Of a stretch of DNA of 64,000 bases, positions 11,716 through 25,166 are shown one piece after another. Source of the DNA: Macrobrachium rosenbergii. Lineage: Eukaryota > Arthropoda > Malacostraca > Decapoda > Palaemonidae. The DNA lies in NCBI RefSeq assembly GCF_040412425.1, contig NC_089777.1, forward strand, positions 32,849,037-32,913,036. Reading direction: 5' to 3'. The notes beneath the pieces are model-generated. The model made no database searches, was not told the DNA's origin, and saw only the letters and a list, made by a program, of their open reading frames with translations. Positions within the stretch are counted from its first letter, which is position 1. Each line of letters opens with the position of its first letter. The position numbers and the translations under genes are program-made.

Positions 11716-12851
11716 TTTATTATTTCTATACACTGTTGGTCAACAAGTATATATTTAAAGATAACTTACACAAATCTTTACAGTTCTAGTCCAAAAATTG
11801 GACAATTAACATGTATACTGTAGTAACCACATTGCTTAATGGTTCCTACGACTAAAACTCATCTTAGAGACCCTATCAGTCAATATCAGAGATTGAAGCA
11901 AATAAAATGTCATACAAGAGTTAGGAAGTATAAAACTAGGTTATCCCATTATTGCATGGTTTGACTCGTAGAGACTGGAATACATACAGAACTTAATATA
12001 TCATTTCACAACTTCAAAGGCTAAACTTTCGCACCATCACTGTGCCTTTTTGCAGTACGGACCATAAAAAGAAGAGGTCAAAGAATTGATGCTAAGTACA
12101 ATACTGAAAGAGACTACAGTAAATTATAGAATACAATGTAGTCATATAATACAGCAATTCAAACAAAGTTTCAACATAGGAGCATTTACTACATTTCACA
12201 TAAACACCACAAAAATATTAAGGTACAATTTTGCAAAGTAGTGCAACGATGAATAAGAATAAGTCTATGAAAGGCTTGTTACATTTCCAATAAAATGAAT
12301 TAAATTCCAACAATTATGACAGCTGTACCAACATACATCAAAGATGTTATATCAACATACATCAAACACTATTAACTTCCAAAATTTGTTAGTAGTAATG
12401 ATAAAAGTCTGATGAACACTTAAATATACACCTAAATATCTTATTGTCAATGCCTGAATATATTCACACTTACCTGGAAGTTATGATCCTCATGAGACAT
12501 ATCAAATCTTTTACACTGATGTAGCACATCCTCTACCTTTCCTTCTCTTCTATATAAGAATTTATATATATTTACACTCATACAATACATATACACCATC
12601 ACACATATGCACACACACTATATGTATATATATACAGTCAATCCCTATCATTTGCAGGTCTGGTTATTCACTGGGTCACCCTATAATACTCTTATGATTT
12701 TTCGAAATAAATTAAAACTTTAAAATGGATGATAACTTGTTCCCACTGTGCATAGAAGAGTAGCGTTATATTCGCAATTTTCTCTGATAATCTGCGAATA
12801 TCAGTGAAACAGAAAAGCAGTGGCAGAATATTATGGAATCTTTTGATCTGT

Positions 12852-12873
12852 TGAGAGAGAGAGAGAGAGAGGG
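12852..12873. repeat. GA microsatellite
   Basis: This is an uninterrupted run of about eleven GA units in otherwise non-coding sequence. Confidence 0.9.
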
Positions 12874-14596
12874 TGGGGGCAGGGGGGACTTGCAAAATTT
12901 GGGGTTGATTGTTTATAGATATACACAAAATTCCTTGTCATCTTGCCAGGGTGGGAAGGGGTTACTTTTAAGTGTAGGAAAATAAGGTGACCCAAAAGGA
13001 TAGAAAAATATAAATAGTATGTGGAATTAGTTGCTATGATTATAATTCTTCTAGTATCAAGTTTAGAATGAGTGTTAGTATTTCTACTTCCACCTGAGAA
13101 ATATCTGTTCATGGACTTTTAAACTCCTCCATCACTCACTTTCAAGTTTCTGTGACCTTCAATTTCATTTTCCTTCTATGGTAAAATCATGCCTTCTGCC
13201 TAATTACAATAACAATGTTTCTGAATCACAAGCATTCAAGGTTTAATCCATTCAACTCTGAGCCATAAAGTGGAAGCCTCAAAGACTTGGAAATGACTAC
13301 TCTTGACTGATGTTTCACTTCCTCTCTTAAATGATCTTAAAACTAAACATCCCCTATTGAGGTCTTACTCTCTACAAAGTGAAAATTGAAACTAGTTTTA
13401 CATATGCTACTCTCATTAACAATAGGATTCACTGCAACATTACAATTGTACAGTACAGGATAAAGTAATCACAACGTCATTTCACTCATCAGTGCTTTTG
13501 TCTTTTGGACTCCTCTTAAGCCCAGCAGAATCTTCTGTAAATCTATTTCTCTCTTTCATTCATTCTTCTGTTATTTCACACATTCCTAAATCAATACAAC
13601 ATATTTTGCCTCTTTCTTGACCATTTTGAACTTCACTGTAAAAGGTCTATTTTGTCACTAATGCCATCAAAATACTGAATAATGGTGAAGTCTCAAGGGG
13701 GGTCTGAAGATAATATTTGTTTCTTTGAATACTTCCATAGTAAGCTTAACCTTATGCAGTGCTCTCTTCTAACTCATTCTGAACAGAAACATCTGACCAT
13801 GACTTTAAAATAAGTTTTTTAAAAAGAACAATAACTGAATACTGTGTTTTGACTAATGTTCATTTTATTTATTTATTTTTGTTTTTTGCAACAAATTTTG
13901 CATTCATTATTATCATGAAAACAGGCAACTTTTGGCTACCAGCATCTATCACTTACAAAATAAATGTCTTACACGAACTTGAGAAAATTTACAAGTTCTG
14001 AAACCCTGCATTCTGTTTTATATAACCATTCTAATGGTCCTCCTTCTTAGATGACCTACTACATTTTATAAAGCATCTAATTTATTAAAAGAGGCACGAG
14101 TCAAATATATTTCAAGACCAAGAATGTAACATGATGCACTGTATCATGCATATTCCCAGAATGGGGAAATGGAATGCTAGCATTACCACAAAGCATATGG
14201 GTAGGTACTCTCTGTTCCAATAATTTTTAACCCTCTTGCACTGAAAGTAACTGTTCCCTACATGTCACATTCTTTTTCAATTAGCATATGAGCCCTAAAG
14301 TAACACCTCTGTCCTAGTGACAGCAAAGATGGAACAATCTCCAAGTACAAATAAATTTCTTCTATATACACATACTGTTATTGAGTATATTATATACACA
14401 CAATATTTTATTTAATATATACAGTACAGTATTTACTTCATATTGAGATACCTATAATTACAGTATATATGCAAATACTGTATGTACATAATATACATAT
14501 GTTAAATAAATCTGTATATGCATAAAATTTTAAGATCTAGCCATTAATCACAATTTTATATGGTAGATTTCCAGTGAAATGAAGTTTGTTCTGGTA

Positions 14597-14908
14597 ACTG
14601 AGTGCGTCCTCAACTTACGGCGCTCAAAGTCATGCCATTAACGGCACTAACAGCAAGAATAGCATCAAATTAATGGTGCTGTAACTTGATGTAGCATCAA
14701 CTTACAGTGCTGTAACTTGATGCAGCATCAACTAACGGTGCTGTAACTTGATGCAGCATCAACTTACGGCGCTGTAAGTTGATACAATATCAACTTACAG
14801 CGCTGTAACTCGAGTTCCAGCACCATAAGCTGTTAAAGCACCGATAACAGCGAAAAATTGACTTAGGGCGCCGGAATGGATCCCCCGCCGTAGGTCGAGG
14901 ACCCACTG
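14597..14908. repeat. MITE-like element with internal 32-bp tandem repeats
   Basis: The ends are imperfect inverted repeats (left CTGAGTGCGTCCTCAACTTA; right, read inward on the other strand, CAGTGGGTCCTCGACCTA), with TA on both outer sides. The middle holds four to five units of about 32 bp (CATCAACTTACGGCGCTGTA and variants) at 14,665-14,815, each itself nearly palindromic. TA flanks and the CAG-TCC type end suggest a Tc1/mariner-pogo-like non-autonomous element. Confidence 0.6.
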
Positions 14909-17873
14909 TATATGATATATCACATATTCAGACAAGACACCAGAGAACCATAACTCAATCCACCAACTGATCAACAATTGCCCAGAAAAACTGTGAAAAT
15001 ATGTCATTGCTCTGATTGCTTCTAGGGACTGAATAAAGGTTATGACAAAAAGTACTATTCATTTTATAGGTTTACAATAATTAATAACCAGAATAGATTT
15101 TCCTTTCATATTCTTGGTGGCTGATAATGAATGGACTACATTTGGAGCTGTGTTTTTCATAACCATTCCCTTTAAATTTGTTCATGCAAAAGATGCCAGT
15201 GTAACATATTAAGCAAGCTTCACTTTATGTATAGGCAATCCTTGCTTACCCTAATTTTATAAAGAAAATTACTGAATGAAAAAGCCAGCAAACAGGAGGT
15301 TGATTGCACTTGTATGTTAATGGACATCAAAACAATACTCATCCCTTGGATTTTACATTCATTTTCTTGATATTTCCTTCAAAAACTAAGATAATTTCTT
15401 AAAGCGGTTATTTCCTTGATGTTTGCCTCATTGCCAATGTGTATCTTTGCTATGCACCAAGAGTAACTAGATTTATTTTCTACTAAGGAAAACTTAATGG
15501 TATGGATTATATAAGAGCCAGTCTCCCATGAGGGTGCTCTTGGCTATACACACTATACCTTCAATTCAAGGAACAACCATTGCATGCATTCTAAATATGT
15601 AATGTACATAAATGCTGTCTTCCGTAAATTACACTCTCCTTCATAATACCTGCACCTAAGCAACTCTTCGTAAATACCATTATAAATTTGTTTTTGTAAA
15701 GCAAAACTGCAGATGTAAGGATGGAACAATGAAGTAATCTGAAGAAAGCAATAAATTTCCTACCTTGTCACAAACACTGCTACACCTATTGGTTTTGCAT
15801 TTTGTCCTTTTTTACATTTCTTCTACTTTAGCTGGTAGCCCTTGAAATTTTACAGTTTCTCTGCTGGTGGTCCAACGTATTTTCCTTTCTTATATCTGAT
15901 TCCCCATTTACCCAAATTAGTCCCTCTGTCTCGTCAACTTCTTTGGTTTTTAGATGACAGCTTTCATTAGCACTTTCTGTTTGTTGTTATTTAAATTATT
16001 TTCTTCCTTCAGCTTTTGTTCTTTCCCTTTGAATTTATGGTAAACAATAACAAATACTGATTACAAGATTATATTCTTACATCTACATGGGATGCATGCA
16101 TATTTGAACACGTCAAAGCAATTCTCCAAATCCAATGCAAATTCAGCACTGAATTTCTTACCTGCCCTGGGCAGTAGTATTTGTAAATTACACCGTTGCC
16201 TTATTAGGTCAATGGTAAATTCCACTGAGCAACACAACTTCAAAAGCAAAGACAGATGGTGGCACTCATATCACAGCCAGGCCAAACATAATTCTTTAAT
16301 ACTGGAATACAGCAGTGTATATAGATATGTATGAAACATTACATGTATGTTGAAGCGTACATTTGTGTTCATAAGTGTATTTATATTATTAATGATACAG
16401 ATTAAAATAAAAACTTGAAATTTCAAAACAATGGACATTACCTAGACTGGTGTAAGCACATACTATCACATTTTTTTTTTAAATTTTAATCTTAAGGTGT
16501 AATGACAAAAACAAACATGGATACAATTCAAGTTGAACCAGTCTGGAGTCATAAAATGATTATAGTAAAGTACAGCAGTTTTTTTTTTATTGCATCTTCA
16601 AAACAGCCATGGAATTCAATTGCACACCGTTCATTTCCTACATATTTTCAGGCAATATTTGTATTGAGAGAAAAGGTTTTATAATGAACACACATTCCAG
16701 AAACTATTCTTTTCCTAAAATTCAACACTACTGCAATATGAATCTCATGTTATCTTGTGCTTATTAGTTTCAGTAAACCTGAAATGAGACGCCAGAGCAT
16801 TTACCACAAACCACCATAAACTAAATTAATTTTCATTTACCAAAGCACAATCACACAATTGTATAATTTTTTTTTCTTTATTCAAAGATTATTCTATGGC
16901 CTTATCAATGACTCAATTTATTCATTGAAAAATTGCTTTGCATGACACAAAGTCATTACTGACTACTACCATAAATCTGTATTAAAACAATATGGGGAAA
17001 CTTAAAAATTAATTTTTGAAAAGTGAATTCGGGCGAAGATTAATCCAAATAAATATTTTGTTTAAAATTACATGCCTGACCTATAAATTTCTTGACAGCT
17101 GAGAGAAAAACTAATAAAATAAAATATAACTAAGATGAAATGACTATCCTATGAGGTGGTTTGCAGTAAATACAGATCACCATGTGATAGGGAAACACTG
17201 ATAAACGTATGGTCATGAATGAATATTATGAATTTTCACTAGTCTGTAAGACACGGTTTACCATTAATCCTTAACAGATAAGGTTTGTGCTTCTTTTCCG
17301 GAGTATTTGATAATCAATAAATAAGTTTCAGAAAGAAGTATCGACACAACTATCAATACCAATAAGGTACTGTCATACATTACAGGAGTTGACTAAGAAA
17401 GCATATTACATACGCGAACTTGTGAACTGGGCGACTGTCAAAAAAGCACAAATGAGTTTTATATAGTTTCTATAAATTAGATAAAAAGCTAAGCCAGCAT
17501 TACTGAAGTTCATCCAACCAAATCCAGTAGTCACTTATTACCAACTAAACCAGAGCATGGTCAAATCATCACTAATGTGATAGTATAATTAACGTTCCCA
17601 TGAATAGTTCCTGGCAGTCCTTTGTAAAGGAGATTTCACTACTACTCCTCTACTTTAAAGTAAATAAAATCATAAATGTTTACATGGGTGTTAGTCACAA
17701 AAAACATTTTGACAACCACAATGGTACTAAAGACCCTTGCTAAATACCATTAACCCATGTAAAAAAAAAAAAATTATATCAACAAACCTGAACACATAAT
17801 TAGGACTAATTTCTTTGAGAAGTTCACAATAATGACTGTATATCTGCATATCTTGCATCAGAAACCAACCAAT

Positions 17874-18008
17874 CTATGAAGCATTAGAACGGGCCAGGCT
17901 AGATGTGGACTGAGAGGGTGTCATGTTTGAATCTACACCGCGGCTTAAGTAGGCTCCATAAAACTGCTCCTGTTCATTAAGCTGTTTTTCAAATTCTTCC
18001 TCTAATTT
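17874..18008 (-). CDS. slik: SLK-like kinase, last coding exon (C-terminus)
   Basis: Forty-four residues plus TAG. It begins KLEEEFEKQLNEQEQFYGAY, the end of the C-terminal coiled coil, and continues into a short Ser/Thr-rich tail ending SNAS. The splice acceptor is the AG at 18,009-18,010 (minus strand), phase 0. The KPRKQ|KLEEEFEKQL junction fits the conserved KPRKK-LEEEF run of SLK/STK10 proteins. The intron upstream is 12.4 kb. Confidence 0.92.
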   Translation of the reverse strand, partial: KLEEEFEKQLNEQEQFYGAYLSRGVDSNMTPSQSTSSLARSNAS

Positions 18009-18562
18009 CTGTAAAGAAAATTTTTTAAAACTTGGTTATGTAAAATATGGCAATAACTTTTTTTGTATTAAACATGACTGTACACTATAGAACACCAAAC
18101 AATACCATGATAATATCTTCAACATTCAAGTTTTCTGTTTCACATTACTGTACTATCACATCTCGGCAAGTTACTGCTAAAGAACATTCTTAATCAACAG
18201 CAAAAAAGACAAAGCTATTTATATCTGATTCTAAATTCATACATAAAAACAAACTAAAATAGAGTACACTGGAGTCTTCGTATGTATGCACAAATAAAAC
18301 TTTCTTCATAAAAATAAAATCCTCGGTACTTTATCTGTGAAAAGATGTATGGTTTAGATATTTTCTTACTTTTACCTACAACATGGAAAGCCAGCCATTC
18401 AACATAAATGACCAGATACTTTTACGTAATTATAATTATGTAAATTTTTATACATACCTCAACAACTATATCAGTTAGAATGACAATCTGACCAGCAAAC
18501 GAAGTCTATCAAGTCTCAAAGGTCTAGCCTAATCGACTAAAGTCTTGAAAATCCAAGCATCC

Positions 18563-18618
18563 AGTTACAACAAATTTTAAATATTTCCACAGTTACAACA
18601 AATTTTAAATATTTCCAC
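18563..18618. repeat. Perfect 28-bp tandem duplication
   Basis: The unit starting AGTTACAACAAATTTTAAAT is repeated twice head to tail without mismatch. It lies in an intron and no function is apparent. Confidence 0.9.
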
Positions 18619-20039
18619 ATGGGTAAAAGTAAATTCAAACCACATTTTTCAACAATATTTGTAAAACCACAAATGCATCGATACTTTTGTTAAGGACAGA
18701 CCTGCAAATTTTACGAAGATTTTTAAAATGAAATTTGTTAATCAAATTATTATCAAAGAAAATTCCAAATTTAATCATATACATTTCATTATTAATAAGT
18801 ATTTACTTCATATATTGTTACTAAAATGAGTCTTAATCATTTAAAAAACTTGTCCAACCTACATCGAGTAATTGCTAATTACTAACAATCTCCACCATCA
18901 CATCATTAAATCTTAACATGATTTTACATATTTTATTAATAAAATAAATAACCATCTGAAACTCTATCATGTTGAATCACACTGACAAAAGTTGTGGAGA
19001 AGCAATAACAATTGCAAGAGTTCAGCAATAAAAACTGCAATGTATGATAATTTATGAAATAAACTCTTGCATAATGTGATAACAAAAAACTACACTTGGT
19101 TACCTAATTATCAACAGCAAATCCTTATAATGAATAAGCATACTTTTATATGGAACAAGCCAAGAAGCCATGAACTTGCCTAGCAATATCCATGGAATAG
19201 AAACCTTGGGTGAATAAGGAGCAAGATATATGAGCATGCAAAGGATAGACAAGCATACTTGACTGTACTCTCAAGCCAGAAAATTCAAACCCCAAGTCTG
19301 TGGGAGGCCATGGTATGGAGATTCAGGCACAGCCTAAGGTTTGAAAACAGTGGTTATTTGGTCACAAAACAGCATAAGCATCTATATGTGGAGCAAAAGA
19401 TGTCCGATCAATAAGGCAAAACTTTATTTCTGAGAAAAATTGCTGAGCAGCCCAAATTACCCATACAGTGGAACCCTTTCCTATGAGCATGTTTTAAGTA
19501 CAGTACAATAGTTATGCTTAAAGCTGAAAGTGCAATTGCTTTATAGGAAAAGAATTTAACAAACCTACACAATAGAGAACTACTAACTCTTCAAAGTGGA
19601 TGAAAAGCAGGATTATAAAGAGCTCTATTAATGACATGATGCTAAATACTTAGGGGCAAAACTTAAAAATGAAAATAGTCCTTGATAAATAAAACGTAAA
19701 AAATTTTTTAGGCAACCTACTAAATAAACCTAGGGTTTTATTATACTAGAACCTACTGGCATTTTCAGTCCTCTTCAATCAGATTTTTTTCCATCTCATA
19801 CAAGAAATTTCCTGAGACTCAACAACATAAGATGTCTCATAACTGTAATACTGTAGCATGAGTACCAGTACTAATTCTGTGAGAATGGCATCAAATATTT
19901 TCAATAACAAAAAGAAATTCCTGCTCATGCACAAACAGGATGCCCACAATAAAAAAAATTAACCTGTTTTGTAAAACATTAGTACAGCACTTTCTTTGCC
20001 ATACAATGTATATAATATTAATAGTGCCCAGACTCTGAC

Positions 20040-20940
20040 TTACAACCTACTTATAGCTTACGGCCTACTCACAGTTTTCTAAGCAACCAGCAGCAGAGAC
20101 TTGTTGTCGGTGTTTTTACTGAGCTTAGACCTATCTTGTCTGGTGTTCCACAGGGAAGTATTCTGGGACCTTTGCTGTTTTTAGTCTTTACTAGTGACAT
20201 GATTGATGGCCTAGAAAATAAGATAGTACAGTATGCAGGTAATACAACTGTTGTTGCAGGTGCAACTAGCCCTAAGAGAAATCTGGAGCAGACCAGCCAG
20301 TGGTGCATGCAGAAGTTCTCCAGAAAAGCTGACTTTACCTATTAGCTGATCTATGCTCTTACTCCATGACTGGTTGTGCACAGATAACACTGCTCAATGA
20401 TTCAGAAGATGAGACGATACTTGGTGTTGTCTTTAACTGCAAGCTTTCTTTTTCGGCAGTCAACAAACACTAATAATGTCAGATTCAGATCTGTCATACT
20501 TCTATTATGGCATTAGATTATTGTTGTCCTGTTGTGTTGGAACAGTTCCCAGGATCATTTAATGTTTGCACATTGCTCAAATCAGTGGCTAACATTTTTC
20601 TAATACTGACAATTACAATTCTGACCTTCACTACAAGAAAATGTTTAACCATCTTACATTAATTACTTTAGAAATAAATTTGTGATAATGACTTCGGTGC
20701 CACACCCTCGGTAGAGCATGCTACTTTGTGAATAGTCAGTATCCACATTCTACTGAATTACCAAAATACCACAATGACCAATGCCTGTGGTCTTTCGATT
20801 TTTACTATAAAACTGTGGAACAATCTTCCTGGCAGTAACATTAATGTAGATGGTCATATGTTTAAAAAAGCTCTCAATACTATTTTAAAGCACGGTGCAA
20901 CATTACATCACATTTTTCTGTCCTATGCTGTACTGCTGTT
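20040..20940 (+). pseudogene. Non-LTR retrotransposon fragment (reverse transcriptase C-terminal half)
   Basis: A 69-residue ORF at 20,136-20,345 has SGVPQGSILGPLLFLVFTSD followed by IVQYAGNTTVVAG, i.e. RT motif B' and the motif C block in which the catalytic YADD has become YAGN. Downstream, in broken frames, come ILGVVFNCKLSF, ALDYCCPVV and LWNNLPGSNI with an FKKALNTIL tail, as in the C-termini of CR1/Jockey-like LINEs. It is unrelated to the LINE at the left edge. The element is 5'-truncated and dead. Confidence 0.8.
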
Positions 20941-21449
20941 TATGTATTAATATATGTGTATTCACCTGATGCTTGCTTTGCAAGGCAGTTCTTTTAGGCT
21001 TGTTCCATATGAATGTATGCATATTATGAACAAAAGTAGCACCTGTCTGTCTTTAATTACAACTGACAAACTTCCAAGAAATATAAGAATTAAGATTTTT
21101 AATAAAAAACATTTTCATATAAACCCATCACTTTTATATATACAATGTAAAAATTAATTTTAAGCTGCTACCTGGTTCAAAGACCAAGTCTACAAACATC
21201 GTTAATTCATGATCAAATGTCTCAGACACTGCAGTGTTATGCATAGCAGACAAGGAGTGATAGTACTGTACAACTATGCATCAATTCTAGGGTACTCATC
21301 AATAACTTCCTTACTTTTGTATGAAAAATAAAATTTAGTTTTGAAAATATAAGTCTAGTTTCACCATAGCCATTGAAAATAAAAATCTAGTTTCACCACA
21401 GCCCATACCTCATACTGCCTGCATCACATATCAGGATGGAGAATCAAAC

Positions 21450-24400
21450 AAATAAATGCCTCAGACATGGCCGATTATAACCTGCAGGATTTGTACTGAG
21501 CTCACTGATAATGACCCAAGGCTCTGAGCAGTACAGGGGAATGAAAGAGTTGGAGAGCCTATTTGGGAGCAAAATAAGGTGATTACGTGTGTGTCTTGAC
21601 TAAACGCTTATCATTTATGTTGAGATAGTGCTAGTAACCCTGAGAGTATACATCTTCAGGTGGATGAGACAAAGTAAATTAGGCAGACTCGTATATGTCC
21701 TCCCTTGAAGGCAATACCTACTATGTTGCTACTACCAGTACTAAAGAAATATCAACCCCTTTACATACCTTAGGAAAACTGAGCATAATTTACAGGGACC
21801 TCCAAGATTATATTTAAACTTCTAAGACACGGAAAGTACTCTGACCTTGTAGACTTTAATTCTTACTTACATAGTTTTCCATGTATCACATTTCTGTAGG
21901 CCCTACATATATCATGAGTCAGTAGGATGCAGTGTTTTTAGATATTGGTTTCCTATAGTGACCTGTGGAATGGAAACAGTCAAGAGAAGTTCCTTCTAGA
22001 ATCTCTAGTCCTCTTGGAATAGGAAGCAAGAAAAGGGAGAGCAAAGGGTCCTATGAAATGGTCTTGGCTACCTTGGTTCAACTTTTTGCTAGTCTGTTAC
22101 ATAAGCCAATCGAATGGTTCTTCCATCCTAAGCACATGTGACTATGCATATCTCACTGACTCATTTTTTAAGGTGTAGAGGCCACAAGTGAGCTTTCTTT
22201 TCAGTGTGAGACCCAACAATGAGGTATTTTACAAGTGTTTGTATGGGGATTTGGTGAGGCTTTTCAAAACCAAAGACAAATCCCAGTGGGATACTTGGAC
22301 AGCAAAATCAAGAACCTCATTCTGAAAAAGAAAATCAATATTTAAAGTTCCACTGAAGAAACCACATTAATCTTTGAAGTTCAAAGACTTCAGACACGGC
22401 CAATCTGTAGCCTTTAATTACTGAGACTGACAACTTCTTATGGCATTTTAGGGAAAGGTGAAAATCTGCAATCAGTAAGGCGATGGAACAAAGTGGATTA
22501 CTGTCCTTATTGCACCAACTAAAGAATCAGTTCCAATTTGATCTGTAGATGCTGAAGTTTGAAGCTCTGCAAGATCTAGCAAAGGCTTTTGCTGTTTCTA
22601 AAGAAAAGCCCACTCTACTGAGACAACACTGGATAATCTCCTATGAAACTGCAATAATTCAAAGTTGATTGCAACTAGGTATCGTTCCTCCTGAGATTCT
22701 CAGCCAACAGGGACTAGAAACTGCTGAATAACTTGTTACTGTCAAAGAGGGGCTATCAAGGTACTTGGAGCCCTAAAGCTTGTCCAAGTACTTTTTCTCT
22801 GACAAGTCCAAACAGAGGGAAGGCAAACACTTTCAAATTGTTCTAAGGACACATTGGCAAGTTCATCTTTTAAGTTATTTGACAAGGTTGGTCAAAACAA
22901 TAAGCTTTGACAGCCTGTAACTGAGTGCCTCTACCCTCATATAGATTTCTACTCCAAGGTGGCAAATTCTATTTAATCTTGTGTCTATATTTCTACTTCA
23001 AGATGGTAAATTCTGTTCAACCTTGTCTTCCCGAGTCTTGACTTATGCCACTGTTGATGAGTTGCCAGTCACAACTACAACCTTACATCTGATGAAGGCT
23101 TAGAGGCTTAAAAACAAGGCTTTCAATTCAAGGAGGATGTTATGCCTCCTGCACTGTTGTGAAAAGATCCTGACACCTGGCAGTCCAGTAAGTGTTCTTC
23201 CCATTGTTCTTTTCATGTCTCTGCAAACAGAACAGTCCCAAGAGAGGCACTAGTGATACAGTATTCTAACTAGAAATCATTATTTTCTGTCTGGTTGGAA
23301 AACCATTGAGCAAGATTTTGTTTGCTTTAGATCTTGTACACTGTTGCATGAACCAGTGCTCTCACTGTCTTAATATCCATACAAAGATACACTGCCCCTT
23401 GTCAACAGTGTTTGGTCTGACTTCTTCCAACTTATATGTATGCAAAACTGCTGACAAATTTTAACTAGGTGGTACAGGTGGTGAAACAGCTCTTTTGCCA
23501 ATAATACCATCACCAGCCAGTCAGTCATCTAAGCAGAGCCTCAGGCTAAGTCAACTTCATGTCAATACTATGAGCCACAGGCATAAACGGTGTGTGATTC
23601 CTAATGAAAACTTGGGATTCTGTAGCCAAGCTGACAAAACAAACCTTGTATTGAAATATCTTTCCAGCAAAAATAAAGTGAAGGTATTTCCTTGAAACAT
23701 GTATCAGATGTGAGAATATGTACCCCTGAGGTCCAAGGATGTGGGCAAGTCCTCTTCCATTGGTGAATGAAGACCCAAGACTACATTTCAATCTTAAAAG
23801 GAGTCTTCTTACCAAATCTGTTCAACTGCCTGCTATTCACCACCTGTTACTCTGGTAACATCTAGCACCATCTCTATTGTCCGCTTCTCCAGCATTACCT
23901 TAATTTCATTATCCAAAGCCTGGAAGCAAACAAGGTCTTGCCTCTACATGCTGAATCAATACTGGAAACATGACGATGGGATCTTGCCAGAAAAGGAAGA
24001 CTTTAGACACCCCAAACAAATTCTATCACCGACAGCTTTGAACCTAATCATGGACATATTTTCTAGACTACTACCACTGAAAGAAAAGTCAGTGAGGAAA
24101 CACTGTTCTCATCTCTCACCCTCTTAGAGGAAAACTTCGCCCCAGGCCAAAAAGGGTCACTGCTGCCTCCTAGCTAGTGTTCTGGGCATCTCGCTGCTTT
24201 CCATTCCCCTGGTATATCAACTGGGGCCAGTTGTTGAATTCTCAATAAAAGAATTTGGTCTTGTGATGTATTCTGATATCTTGGGAGCCTCAGATAAAAA
24301 CGAACTCATTCTACATAGTTACCTTGGTTGGGAACTCCTGAAGAAACAACTGTAGTATCAATCTCTGGCACACACAAGTTGACTGAGGGAAGGAAATCTG

Positions 24401-24900
24401 TTGGCCACTGGTTTATCATATCCACTGCCTGGGCCAACCAATGCCATCTCCATGTCATGCTACCCAAATGTATCTCAACATCAAGTTGATCAGGTCATTG
24501 CTGGCTAGTATACTGTAGTTCTAAGCTATGCAGTCATCAATTTTCCAGTTTCTGCTGCCTCTCCAACTTGAAGTTGGACATCCTATCCAGCACACCAGAG
24601 GCGGCAGCCTTGTCCTATAGAGTCACGGCTGCTTCATTTACTGGGAGTATAGTTTTCAATAACCATGTGATTCGTGCAAATATAAAACTTCATTTTCTTG
24701 GCCAGGGTTACCAGCACATCCATGGCAGCACTCTTACCGTGTCTCATCTCATACAACTTCTTGGTTAGAAGCAACTTCTAGGGGCACAACCAGTCCTGGA
24801 ACATCTCACAGGAGAATTTGGGCGAGCACACCTTGATTGTGATAACCACCATATGGCTTGGGCAGGTCCCAGTCAAAGATTATGCATGTGACTGTTACCT
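21450..24900 (-). mobile_element. Old, decayed DIRS-like retrotransposon
   Basis: On the minus strand the RT block reads SRKYLHFIFAGKIFQYKVCF and ends ATESQVFIRN. It aligns with SRKYLRFVFRNQVYQFRALC and STAPQVFMR of the DIRS element at 41-47 kb. It is followed by DDWLV (23,470 region), then a recombinase-like VIKGYRLAVSEVF (about 22,400; compare TIKGYRAMLSSVF) and LKK-VSEI (about 22,180; compare VKRVSEI). Stops and frameshifts are everywhere. Boundaries are approximate; I did not find terminal repeats. Confidence 0.6.
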
Positions 24901-25166
24901 GACAACTCCTTACTTATTTGTTGAGGCATCCTAAAAGGTAATCCAAATGTAGCTGGGGTATTCTGCATTTATTATGAATTTTATACCATCATAAATTTAT
25001 TCCAATGCCTAAAGACGTTTGGATTATATTTCAAGTTCTGCATGCAATTATCTGTTGTCTGATACAAAAAATGCAGGATTCTTTTATAAGCCCTTAACTT
25101 TTTAATGCTTATTGTTGAAAATAGGAGCATTAAGCAACATAAATCTGGGGTAGGATGTTACATTAA

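Larger units (their letters stand above)
11716..17873 (-). other. Possible long 3' UTR of the SLK-like gene
   Basis: About 6.1 kb downstream of the SLK stop codon show no convincing coding sequence and only one clear repeat (14,597-14,908). A minus-strand AATAAA at 11,716-11,721 could be a distal polyadenylation signal, but AT-rich sequence offers many nearer candidates. The 3' UTR reading is an inference; an intergenic stretch of lower repeat density is the alternative. Confidence 0.3.

Noticed and set aside
12692..13112. Overlapping minus-strand ORFs near the GA microsatellite
   Set aside because: Low-complexity sequence drives them (Leu/Ser repeats from the GA run); there is no conserved motif.
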